Source: Hyphomicrobiaceae bacterium (GTDB lineage: Bacteria; Pseudomonadota; Alphaproteobacteria; Rhizobiales; Hyphomicrobiaceae). Taken from it: DNA of 64,000 nucleotides. The notes below the pieces were generated by a model, which did no database searches, was not told where the DNA came from, and was given only the letters and a program-made list of their open reading frames with translations. Made by a program: the position numbers and the translations under genes. Numbering within the stretch: position 1 is the first letter of the stretch; each line of letters begins with the position of its first letter. The stretch is from NCBI GenBank assembly GCA_022842785.1, contig JALHOW010000003.1, positions 372,001 to 436,000 of the forward strand, in the 5' to 3' direction. Of this stretch, positions 7,772 to 16,060 are shown piece by piece.

Positions 7772-9097
7772 ATGGCAGAGGCGTGCAAACGCCCGATCCT
7801 GGAGACGAGAAGCAACCACAGCATGAGGCAGGTCCTGCCAACCCTCGACATCACCCGCAAACGCCTCAATGCCCTGCCGCGCAGTCCCGCGGAAGCGCTC
7901 GAGCCCGGTCGCGCGCCGCGTCCGCCGCGCCGCATTCGTGAGCGCCGCGAGGCCCGCCGGATGAACGGTTTCCTGCGCTTCATCAGCGCGATCCTGACCT
8001 TCTGCTTTCTCGGCATGTCGGTCGTCGCGATCGGCGCGCTGCTGCTGCGCTCCACGTTTGCCGCGCCGGGTCCGCTGGCGCATTCCACTGTCACCGTCAT
8101 CCCGCGCGGAGAGGGGGTCTACGAGATCGCCGGCCGTCTCGAGCGCGAGGGCGTCGTGTCCGATCGCCGCATGTTCGTCGCGCAGTATCTGACGCACTCG
8201 GTTAAGACCGGCATTTCAGGCGGAAAGCCCATACAGCTCCAGGCCGGCGAGTTCGAATTCAAGAAGCAGGCGAGCATCGAGGATGTCCTCGAGATCCTCT
8301 CGCAGGGCAAGGCCGTGCTCTACCGGCTGAGCGTTCCCGAGGGTCTCACGAGCCAGCAGATCGTTGCCCGCCTGACGGCGGAAGAAAATCTCGCCGGCGA
8401 GATCACCGAGGTACCGCCCGAGGGCTCGTTGCTGCCCGATACCTACCGCTTCTCGCGCGGCACGGCCCGCGCCGACATCATCGAGCGCATGCGCTCCGAC
8501 CAGCGCCGCTTCATCGCCGCCATCTGGGACAAGCGGCAGCCGGACCTGCCGTACAAGTCCATCGAGCAGGCGCTCGTCATGGCATCGATCGTCGAGAAGG
8601 AAACCGGGCGCGCGGACGAGCGCGAGCGCGTGGCCGGCGTCTTCGTGAACCGGTTGCGCCGCGGGATGCGTCTCCAATCCGATCCGACCATCATCTACGG
8701 TATCGCCGGCGGGCAGGGCACGCTCGGCCGCCCGATCACGCGCTCGGACATCGACACGCCAACGCCGTACAACACCTACACGATCAACGGGCTGCCACCG
8801 ACGCCGATCGCGAACCCCGGGCGCGCGGCCATCGAAGCGACGCTCAATCCGGCGAAGACCAAGGATCTGTATTTCGTCGCCGACGGCAGCGGCGGACACA
8901 GCTTCTCCGAAACGCTGAAGGACCATAACGCCGCCGTGCAAGTGTGGCGTCAGGTCGAGCGCGAAGCTCGGGCACGTCAGCAGCAGGCCCCTGCCACGCA
9001 GACCGACAGCGATCCACCGAGCCCGACGATGCCACCCCCAGGGGCGGGCCGCGCACCGACCGACGTGCCGCTCCCGCAGCGCAAGCCGAAGCGCTGA
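7772..9097 (+). CDS. mltG: Endolytic peptidoglycan transglycosylase MltG
   Basis: MltG cuts nascent glycan strands within the periplasm and ends peptidoglycan chain growth. The protein is at most 441 residues: a basic proline-rich cytoplasmic tail, one membrane helix (about residues 66-92), a LysM-like part, then the YceG catalytic domain. The catalytic Glu should lie in ASIVEKETG, followed by RLRRGMRLQSDPT. The C-terminal tail is Pro/Gln-rich. The start is uncertain: ATG at 7823 would remove 17 residues, and neither site has a clear ribosome site. It follows fabF, as in related genomes. Confidence 0.92.
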   Translation: MAEACKRPILETRSNHSMRQVLPTLDITRKRLNALPRSPAEALEPGRAPRPPRRIRERREARRMNGFLRFISAILTFCFLGMSVVAIGALLLRSTFAAPGPLAHSTVTVIPRGEGVYEIAGRLEREGVVSDRRMFVAQYLTHSVKTGISGGKPIQLQAGEFEFKKQASIEDVLEILSQGKAVLYRLSVPEGLTSQQIVARLTAEENLAGEITEVPPEGSLLPDTYRFSRGTARADIIERMRSDQRRFIAAIWDKRQPDLPYKSIEQALVMASIVEKETGRADERERVAGVFVNRLRRGMRLQSDPTIIYGIAGGQGTLGRPITRSDIDTPTPYNTYTINGLPPTPIANPGRAAIEATLNPAKTKDLYFVADGSGGHSFSETLKDHNAAVQVWRQVEREARARQQQAPATQTDSDPPSPTMPPPGAGRAPTDVPLPQRKPKR

Positions 9098-9328
9098 ACC
9101 CGGGCCAGATCGATCACAAATTCGCCAGCGCGCTGAAGCTCATGCACGCGAGCGCGCGACGTCACGGATTTGATACGCTATTGTCACAAGTGGCCTGGCA
9201 AGCACCCGCGCGCGGCCGGAGCGGTGGCTGAACGCCACCGGGCCGGATGCAGAAGGATGATGGTGCTGCACGGTCCGGAATGGCGCGGCGTCGCGGGGAG
9301 AAGGCGGCCGCGCAAGAGGGAGGTTGTA

Positions 9329-10273
9329 ATGCGATTTGGTTCCCATCCGACGCGGCGCGCAATACTTGCAGGAAGCGCTGCGGTCGCCGCGACGCTGGCT
9401 GGCGGCGTGCCCTTCGCTGCGCGTGCGGCCTCCGGGAAGGGAATCCACAAATTCGCACTCGGCGATCTCCAGATCACCATTCTTTCCGACGGCGTTCTCA
9501 ACGTCGCGACGCGTCTGCTCAACCGCAACAAGGAGCCGGCCGCGATCGAAGCGGCACTCGACGGGGAGCTCTCCGCGCCGGGTCAGGTGCAGTACGGCGT
9601 CAACATTGTGCTGGTGCGCTCTGGCGCCGATCTCGTGCTCATCGACGCGGGCGCGGGCGGGACGTGGGAGCCGACCGCGGGCAAGCTCGCTGATCGGCTG
9701 ACGGCCGCGGGCGTGGATCCGGACAGCATCACCAAGGTCGTGATCACGCACGGTCATCCCGACCATCTCTGGGGCTTGGTCGACGAATTCGACGACAGCC
9801 CGCGCTTTGGTAAGGCGCAGCACATCATGCCCGCGCCGGAACTCGACTACTGGCGCAAGGTCAGCGTCGAAACGCTGCCTCAGCGCATGCAAGGTGTCGC
9901 GGCAGGAGCCAAGCGCGTGATCGGCACGATCGACGAGCGCCTCGCCGCCGCCGCGCCCGATGCAGAGATCGCCAGCGGCATTGCCTACGTGCCGACGCCG
10001 GGCCATACGCCGGGTCACTGCTCCGTGCGCATTTCGAGCGGCTCGAGTGGCCTCATCGTAACCGCTGACACGCTGTTTCACCCGCACGTGTCGTTTGCCC
10101 ATCCTGATTGGCAACCTGTCGCCGATATGGATGGCGCCGCCGCCGTTGCAAGCCGGCGCCGGCTGCTCGATATGGCGGCAGCGGACGGCCTCCAACTCGC
10201 CGCCTATCACATTCCCTTCCCTGGGCTCGGTCGCGTGGAGCGACACGCCTCGGCTTATCGGTGGCTCAGCTAG
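9329..10273 (+). CDS. Tat-exported MBL-fold metallo-hydrolase
   Basis: A 314-residue protein with a twin-arginine signal (TRRAILAG, then a hydrophobic stretch ending in ARA) and a metallo-beta-lactamase fold. The metal site includes THGHPDHLWG, GHTPGHCSV and a later Asp in VTADTLFH. Export through Tat implies folding and metal loading in the cytosol before transport to the periplasm. AGGGAGG precedes the ATG; the frame is open upstream but that part is not protein-like. Substrate is unknown; many relatives are annotated simply as MBL-fold hydrolases. Confidence 0.85.
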   Translation: MRFGSHPTRRAILAGSAAVAATLAGGVPFAARAASGKGIHKFALGDLQITILSDGVLNVATRLLNRNKEPAAIEAALDGELSAPGQVQYGVNIVLVRSGADLVLIDAGAGGTWEPTAGKLADRLTAAGVDPDSITKVVITHGHPDHLWGLVDEFDDSPRFGKAQHIMPAPELDYWRKVSVETLPQRMQGVAAGAKRVIGTIDERLAAAAPDAEIASGIAYVPTPGHTPGHCSVRISSGSSGLIVTADTLFHPHVSFAHPDWQPVADMDGAAAVASRRRLLDMAAADGLQLAAYHIPFPGLGRVERHASAYRWLS

Positions 10274-10357
10274 CGTACATCGGCGCAGGCGTTCCGACGC
10301 CGTTCGCCTGCCATTTCTCCCAATCGCATTTTCTGTTTCGAGCGCTCATACGATCCC

Positions 10358-12130
10358 ATGACATACGGACTTGATGCCTACGCGACGACCCTCGGCAAAC
10401 TGCTCGGGCCTCCGCACGTCTTCGAAGTTCCCGCATTTCAGCGCGCCTATTCCTGGACGACCGAAGAAGCAGGCCAGCTCATCGAGGATCTGCTGCTCGC
10501 CCTCGGCGATGCCGACACGCAGGGAACGCCCGGCGGGTATTTTCTCGGCCCCATTCTGCTGCTCGACGCTGCACGGCCGGGGACGCACGAGATAGGACCC
10601 CGCACACTCCAGATCATCGACGGCCAGCAGCGTCTCGCCACCCTGACCGTCCTCGCTGCTGTGCTGCGTGATCTCGCGCGGCGGAGCGATCGTCGCGCAC
10701 TTCCAGAACTCGACCGCATGATTGGTGATGGCCGTGGCACCGGCGCTCATGCGGGCTTTCGCCTGCGGATGCGCGGCGCCGCACAGCGCACCATGGCAGC
10801 GTGCATCCAGTCGCCCGGCGCCACGTTGGCTGCGGCCCCAAGCGAGAACCTCAGCGAGGCCGAAGTTCTGCTGCTTGCCGTGCGCGATCAATTCGTCGCG
10901 GCGCTGTCCGACCGCGAGATCGGCACACTCGCGCGCCTTGCCGCATTCATTTGCGATGCCTGCACTGTCGTCGTGATCACGTCCCGTGATGTCGATCGGG
11001 CGCACCACACGTTCGCCACGCTCAATAACCGCGGGCGCCCGCTCGCCCGCTGTGACATCATCAATGCGCAGCTCATGGACGGTGTGAGCGGCAGCGAGCT
11101 TGCACGGCTGCAAAGCGAGTGGGAAGCGCTCGGCGCGCGCCTTGGGCCTAATCTCGATATGCTCTTCAGCTACGTCCGCGCGGCGATCGGTGATGCGCGT
11201 GCGCCGGTCATCTCGGAGATCGGGCGGCTCGCAGCCCTCGCCGGCGGCGGCGCCAAATTCGTCGACACGATCCTCATGCCGTACGGCCGTGCACTCGCCG
11301 ACATTCTTGCAGCAGACCATCGCGACAGCCCCGAGAGCGACGAGATCAATCGTCACCTGCGCCACTTCGCATGGCTGCCGAGCAGCGAGTGGATCCCGCC
11401 ACTCCTGCTCTGGTGGACGCGTCACGGCCATGATGCACGCGCACTCGCCGCATTCCTTGCGCGCCTCGACCGGCTGGCCTTCGGCGTGCGTGTACTCGGC
11501 CTCGGCGCGGACAAGCGACAGGCGCGCGCGCAGCAGCTCCGGGCCGCGATCGAGAAGAGCGGCGCTGTCCTGCCGAACGGCGGGCCGCTCGATCTTTCAC
11601 CGGAGGAAATGCGCAACATCCGGCACAATCTCCGGGACCTGCACCCGCGCAGCCAGCTCACCTGCAAGCTCGTTCTCATGCGCATCGAGAGCGAAATGTC
11701 CGGCGACGCCGCGCGGCTCGATACGGAGGTGCTTACCGTCGAGCACATCCTGCCGCAGAAGCCGGCCCGCACAAGCATCTGGCGCAACTGGTTCTCGGAT
11801 GCCGATGAGCGTCAGGCCTGCACGGGCTCGCTCGGCAATCTGGTGCTCGTGCCCCGCACGCTCAACGAGAAAGCCCGCAATCAGGACTTCGAGCGCAAGC
11901 ACGCCATCTTCTTCGCTCCGACCGCGCCGCCGCTGCCCCGCCTGACGGAAGAGCTTCGCGGCGTAACGGCCTGGGATCCCGCTCAGATCCGTGCGCGGGA
12001 GGAACGGATGCTGGCAACTCTCGACGCCATGTGGCAACTGAACGGCACGTCAGGCGAATCGCGCGCCGCCGGGGCGGCTTCGGATATTGCCGCAGCGCGT
12101 CGCCGCAGAAAGGCCGAGGCAGCCGAGTAG
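10358..12130 (+). CDS. DUF262 and DUF1524 (HNH) domain protein, GmrSD-like
   Basis: A 590-residue protein with an N-terminal DUF262 domain (VPAFQRAYSW near residue 25 and IIDGQQRLATLTV near 87) and a C-terminal DUF1524 HNH-like domain (TVEHILPQ near 462, then GNLVLVPRTLNEKARNQDF). The DGQQR motif is the nucleotide-hydrolysis signature of DUF262, and the His-containing HILP motif is the nuclease site. GmrS and GmrD, a type IV restriction pair cutting modified phage DNA, carry these two domains; here they are fused. It sits alone between an MBL gene and murU, without a methylase. A defence role is inferred, not shown. Confidence 0.8.
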   Translation: MTYGLDAYATTLGKLLGPPHVFEVPAFQRAYSWTTEEAGQLIEDLLLALGDADTQGTPGGYFLGPILLLDAARPGTHEIGPRTLQIIDGQQRLATLTVLAAVLRDLARRSDRRALPELDRMIGDGRGTGAHAGFRLRMRGAAQRTMAACIQSPGATLAAAPSENLSEAEVLLLAVRDQFVAALSDREIGTLARLAAFICDACTVVVITSRDVDRAHHTFATLNNRGRPLARCDIINAQLMDGVSGSELARLQSEWEALGARLGPNLDMLFSYVRAAIGDARAPVISEIGRLAALAGGGAKFVDTILMPYGRALADILAADHRDSPESDEINRHLRHFAWLPSSEWIPPLLLWWTRHGHDARALAAFLARLDRLAFGVRVLGLGADKRQARAQQLRAAIEKSGAVLPNGGPLDLSPEEMRNIRHNLRDLHPRSQLTCKLVLMRIESEMSGDAARLDTEVLTVEHILPQKPARTSIWRNWFSDADERQACTGSLGNLVLVPRTLNEKARNQDFERKHAIFFAPTAPPLPRLTEELRGVTAWDPAQIRAREERMLATLDAMWQLNGTSGESRAAGAASDIAAARRRRKAEAAE

Positions 12131-12183
12131 CCCTGCGCCGGGGCGAAATCTCGCGCCGCACGAACGGGAGTACAGCTGCCACG

Positions 12184-12909
12184 ATGGGTGCGACGCTCGA
12201 ATCGGTCATGGTCCTCGCCGCCGGGCTCGGCACGCGCCTGCGGCCACTCACCGACAAGCTGCCGAAGCCCCTCGTGCCCGTGGCGGGCAAGCCCTTGATC
12301 GACCACATTCTTGACCGGCTTGCCGCAGCAAATTTCAGCCACGCGATCCTCAACGTGCATCACCTGGCGGATCTGCTCGAGACGCACGTCGCGGCCCGCG
12401 CCAGCCCGCGCATCACCATATCGGACGAGCGCACGCATCTCCTCGATTCGGGCGGCGGTGTGCTCAAAGCCCTGCCGCTTCTCGGCACCAAACCATTCCT
12501 GATCCACAATTGCGATTCGATCTGGACGGAGGGTGCGGTCTCGAATCTGGCTAGACTGGCAGAATGCTGGGACGAGACCACCATGGACTGCCTGCTGCTG
12601 CTCGCGCCCGCGGCCTCGAGCCTCGGCTATCACGGGCGCGGCGACTTCGCCTTGGAAGCTTCCGGCCGGCTGCGCCGCCGCACGGCCGAGGAAAGCGTGC
12701 CCTTTGCCTTTGCCGGCGTATCGGTTGCGCACCCGCGGCTCTTCGATGGCGCGCCGCAGGGCCCCTTCTCGCTCAATCGGCCATGGGACGCGGCGATCGC
12801 GCGCGGGCGCGCCTTTGGCATCGTGCTCGATGGGTCTTGGATGCATGTCGGCGATCCGGCGGCCGTCACCGCGGCCGAAGGCTGGATCAACAACCGGCAT
12901 GAGTGCTGA
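12184..12909 (+). CDS. murU: N-acetylmuramate alpha-1-phosphate uridylyltransferase-like nucleotidyltransferase
   Basis: A 241-residue sugar-nucleotide transferase. The signature AAGLGTRLRPLTDKLPKPLVPVAG binds the nucleotide; the metal-binding Asp is in HNCDSIW. In the pathway where it is characterised, MurU makes UDP-MurNAc from MurNAc-1-phosphate for cell-wall recycling. Its usual partner, the sugar kinase AmgK, is not next to it here; the gene upstream is DUF262-DUF1524. It overlaps addB by 11 bp, the order seen in many alphaproteobacteria. ATG at 12184 places the signature near the N terminus. Confidence 0.8.
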   Translation: MGATLESVMVLAAGLGTRLRPLTDKLPKPLVPVAGKPLIDHILDRLAAANFSHAILNVHHLADLLETHVAARASPRITISDERTHLLDSGGGVLKALPLLGTKPFLIHNCDSIWTEGAVSNLARLAECWDETTMDCLLLLAPAASSLGYHGRGDFALEASGRLRRRTAEESVPFAFAGVSVAHPRLFDGAPQGPFSLNRPWDAAIARGRAFGIVLDGSWMHVGDPAAVTAAEGWINNRHEC

Positions 12910-15900
12910 GCACAAAGAGGCGGGCCTCGACACGGCATCACGCGTGTGGAGCATCACCGCGGGCCGCCCCTTTCTCGATACGCTCGCGCGCGCGATCCTG
13001 GCGGGTGACCTGCCCCGCCCCGGCGGCACACCTCCCGACCGGCTCTCGCTCGCCGGCATGACCATTCTATTGCCGACGCATCGCGCCGTGCGTGCGCTGC
13101 AGGAAGCCTTTCTGCGCGCGGCCGAGGGGCGTGCTCTTCTGCTGCCGCGCCTCGTCCCCATTTCCGATACCGACGAGGATCAAGGGCTCATCACGAGCCT
13201 CGCCGGCGCGGGGACGTCCCTCGCGGCCGAGTTCGTTCTCGGGCCTGCGGTGTCGCCGCTCGAACGACAGCTTACTCTGACGCGCCTCGTGCTCCTCTGG
13301 TCGGAAAAACTCCGCGAGAAGGAAGAAGCACTGGACGCGGCCACCGCGCCCATCGCTGCGGCCGGAGCCGCGACGCCCGCTCAGGCGGCGCATCTCGGTG
13401 CCGATCTCGCGCGCCTCATGGACATGGTCGAGACAGAAGGCCGTTCACTCGATGGCATCGCCGATCTCGTGCCGGATGAGTACTCGGCGCACTGGCAGCA
13501 AACCATCGAGTTCCTCCAGATCGTCACGCGGTTCTGGCCGGCCCATCTCACCGAACGCGGCCTGCTGTCTGCCGCGGACCGCCGCAACCGTCTCATTCGC
13601 GCCGAAGCCGAGCGCCTGACGCGCTATCCGCCCAACGAGCCGGTGATCGTGGCGGGCGTGACCGGCTCCGTGCCGGCAACCGTCGATCTCATGCGCGCCG
13701 TCACCCGGCTGCCGGCCGGCGCCATCGTCATTCCCGGCTTCGACCGCACCATCGATGAGGCAAGCTGGCAACAACTCGGCCATCATCCCGAGCATCCGCA
13801 GTACGATCTCCACGCACTCCTCGCCGCGCTCGATGTCTCACGCGCGGCCGTCCGCGAAGTGTCCGGCCTCGCGCCACCACCACTCACGCACACGCGCGCC
13901 GCTTTTCTAAGCGAGGTCATGCGTCCCGCAGGAGCGACCGGCCTCTGGAAGGACTACATCGCCAGCGTCGACCGCGACGCGCTCGCGGCCGCGCTCGCCG
14001 GTATCAGCCGCATTGATGCGCCGAACTCCGCCGACGAAGCCGAAGTCATCGCGCTCATGATGCGCGAGGCGCTCGAAACTCCCGGCCGCACGGCAGCGCT
14101 CGTCTCGCCCGACCGCCTGCTCGCGCGACGCGTCGCCATCCGCCTCCAGAGCTGGGGCATCACGGTGGACGACTCGGCTGGCCGCCCGCTCGCGAAGACA
14201 CCGCACGGCGCCTTCCTCGATCTCATCGCCCAGAGCATCGCCACGCGATTTGGGCCCGCGACCGTCATGGCACTGCTGAAGCATCCCCTGACGCGGTTGG
14301 GCCTACCTGTGCGCGACGTACGCCGTGCTGCGCGCTTCCTCGAGCTTGCTGCCCTGCGCACGATCTACTTCGGCGAAGGGCTCGACGGCATCGCAGCCAG
14401 CCTCGAGCGCGCCAGGCGCGAAACGGCCGATCGCACGCGGCGTGATCGTGCCGTGCGCCGTCTCTGGGAACCCGACTGGGTTGCCGCGGAAAATCTCATC
14501 TCGCGCTTGCGCGACGCCATGGCGCCGCTGACGTCACTGGCCGGTAGTTCGCGGCAAGAGCTGCCTGCACTCTCCCGCGCGCACCGTGCCGTTGCCGATG
14601 CGCTCGCCGCTTCGGGGGACGAGGCCACGCCGTCGCGCCTCTGGCAGGACGAGGATGGGGACGAAGCAGATCGCCTGCTCTCCGCGCTCGATGACGAGAG
14701 CCTGACGGCGCCGGCCATTCCACCCGCCGACTATGCCGAGTTCTATCGTGCGCTCGCGGCCAACGTGACAGTCCGCCCGCATGTTGCCGTGCATCCGCGC
14801 CTTTCCATCTGGGGGCCCTACGAGGCGCGTCTTCAGCAGCCCGATCTCGTGATCCTCGGCGCGCTCAACGAAGGCACGTGGCCGAAGGCGGCCGATCCCG
14901 GCGCCTGGCTCAATCGCCCTATGCGCGCCAAGCTCGGTCTTCCCTCACCGGAAGTGGCGATCGGGCGTGCCGCACTCGACGTCACGGGTCTGCTCGGCGC
15001 GCGCGAGGTTGTATTGACGCGCGCGAGCCGCGTCGATGGCGCGCCGACAGTGCCTTCGCGCTGGCTCATGCGCCTCGATGCACTGCTCGGCGGCATGGAT
15101 CTTGCCGGCATACTGCGGCCGGCAAAACCCTGGCTTAGCTGGGCACGCGCACGCGATGCGCGCGTCGGCACGGTCGAGCGCGTACGCGCTCCGGAACCAA
15201 AACCCGCGCTCGCACTCCGGCCACGCAAGCTCAGCGCTTCGGATATCGAGCTCTGGATCCGCAATCCCTATGGGCTCTACGCGCGCCATATTCTCGCGCT
15301 CGAACCCTTGAACCCGCTCGGCGCCATTCCAGGCCACCGCGAGAAGGGCATCATCATCCACGAGGCGCTCTCGCAGTTCACGCGGCGCTTTCCGCACACC
15401 TTGCCTGACGACATCGCCGGCGCGCTGTTGCGCGATGCCGAGAGCGTGCTCAAGGACTATGCGGCCCACCCGCGTGTCGCGGCCTTCTGGCTGCCGCGCA
15501 TTGCGCGTTTTGCCGAATGGTTCGCTGCAACCGAGCCCGATCGGCGCGACGGCATCACGAGCATTGCGACCGAGGTGAGCGGCGCGCGCGTGCTCGCTGC
15601 ACCGGGGGGCGCATTCACGCTCACGGCCCGCGCCGACCGCATCGATCTATCGCCCTCGGGTCTCGTCATCACCGACTACAAGACAGGAACACCACCGCCG
15701 AACGGCGACGTCGCAAGCGGCACGGCTCCGCAGCTCCCGCTCGAAGCCGCCATCGCACGCGACAAGGGCTTCGCCGGTATTTCAGCGGACACGATCGGCG
15801 CACTTCGGTACATCCGCGCGACGGGCGGCACACCCGCGGGCGAGGAGCGCACGATCAAGACGGCCGACCTTCACGCGCTTGCAGACGACTGCATTGCGCG

Positions 15901-16060
15901 CCTCGGCAAGCTTGTTGCGGCATTCGACAATGACACGCATCCGTACCGCGCGGTGCGCCGCTCACGCTTCGATTACCGCTATGACGCCTTCACGCATCTC
16001 GCGCGGGTTGCGGAATGGAGTGGCAGTAACGCGGGCGAAGACGAGGAGGCAAGCGAATGA
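12899..16060 (+). CDS. addB: Double-strand break repair protein AddB
   Basis: AddB is the second subunit of the AddAB helicase-nuclease, which processes double-strand DNA ends for recombination. The 1053-residue protein has the alphaproteobacterial form: no recognisable ATP-binding Walker A motif at the N terminus, and a C-terminal PD-(D/E)xK nuclease with ARADRIDLS and VITDYKTG. There is only one cysteine, near the C terminus, so the four-cysteine iron-sulfur cluster of Firmicutes AddB is absent. The ATG at 12899 overlaps the end of murU; the stop overlaps the addA start (AATGA), which indicates coupling. Confidence 0.93.
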   Translation: MSAEHKEAGLDTASRVWSITAGRPFLDTLARAILAGDLPRPGGTPPDRLSLAGMTILLPTHRAVRALQEAFLRAAEGRALLLPRLVPISDTDEDQGLITSLAGAGTSLAAEFVLGPAVSPLERQLTLTRLVLLWSEKLREKEEALDAATAPIAAAGAATPAQAAHLGADLARLMDMVETEGRSLDGIADLVPDEYSAHWQQTIEFLQIVTRFWPAHLTERGLLSAADRRNRLIRAEAERLTRYPPNEPVIVAGVTGSVPATVDLMRAVTRLPAGAIVIPGFDRTIDEASWQQLGHHPEHPQYDLHALLAALDVSRAAVREVSGLAPPPLTHTRAAFLSEVMRPAGATGLWKDYIASVDRDALAAALAGISRIDAPNSADEAEVIALMMREALETPGRTAALVSPDRLLARRVAIRLQSWGITVDDSAGRPLAKTPHGAFLDLIAQSIATRFGPATVMALLKHPLTRLGLPVRDVRRAARFLELAALRTIYFGEGLDGIAASLERARRETADRTRRDRAVRRLWEPDWVAAENLISRLRDAMAPLTSLAGSSRQELPALSRAHRAVADALAASGDEATPSRLWQDEDGDEADRLLSALDDESLTAPAIPPADYAEFYRALAANVTVRPHVAVHPRLSIWGPYEARLQQPDLVILGALNEGTWPKAADPGAWLNRPMRAKLGLPSPEVAIGRAALDVTGLLGAREVVLTRASRVDGAPTVPSRWLMRLDALLGGMDLAGILRPAKPWLSWARARDARVGTVERVRAPEPKPALALRPRKLSASDIELWIRNPYGLYARHILALEPLNPLGAIPGHREKGIIIHEALSQFTRRFPHTLPDDIAGALLRDAESVLKDYAAHPRVAAFWLPRIARFAEWFAATEPDRRDGITSIATEVSGARVLAAPGGAFTLTARADRIDLSPSGLVITDYKTGTPPPNGDVASGTAPQLPLEAAIARDKGFAGISADTIGALRYIRATGGTPAGEERTIKTADLHALADDCIARLGKLVAAFDNDTHPYRAVRRSRFDYRYDAFTHLARVAEWSGSNAGEDEEASE

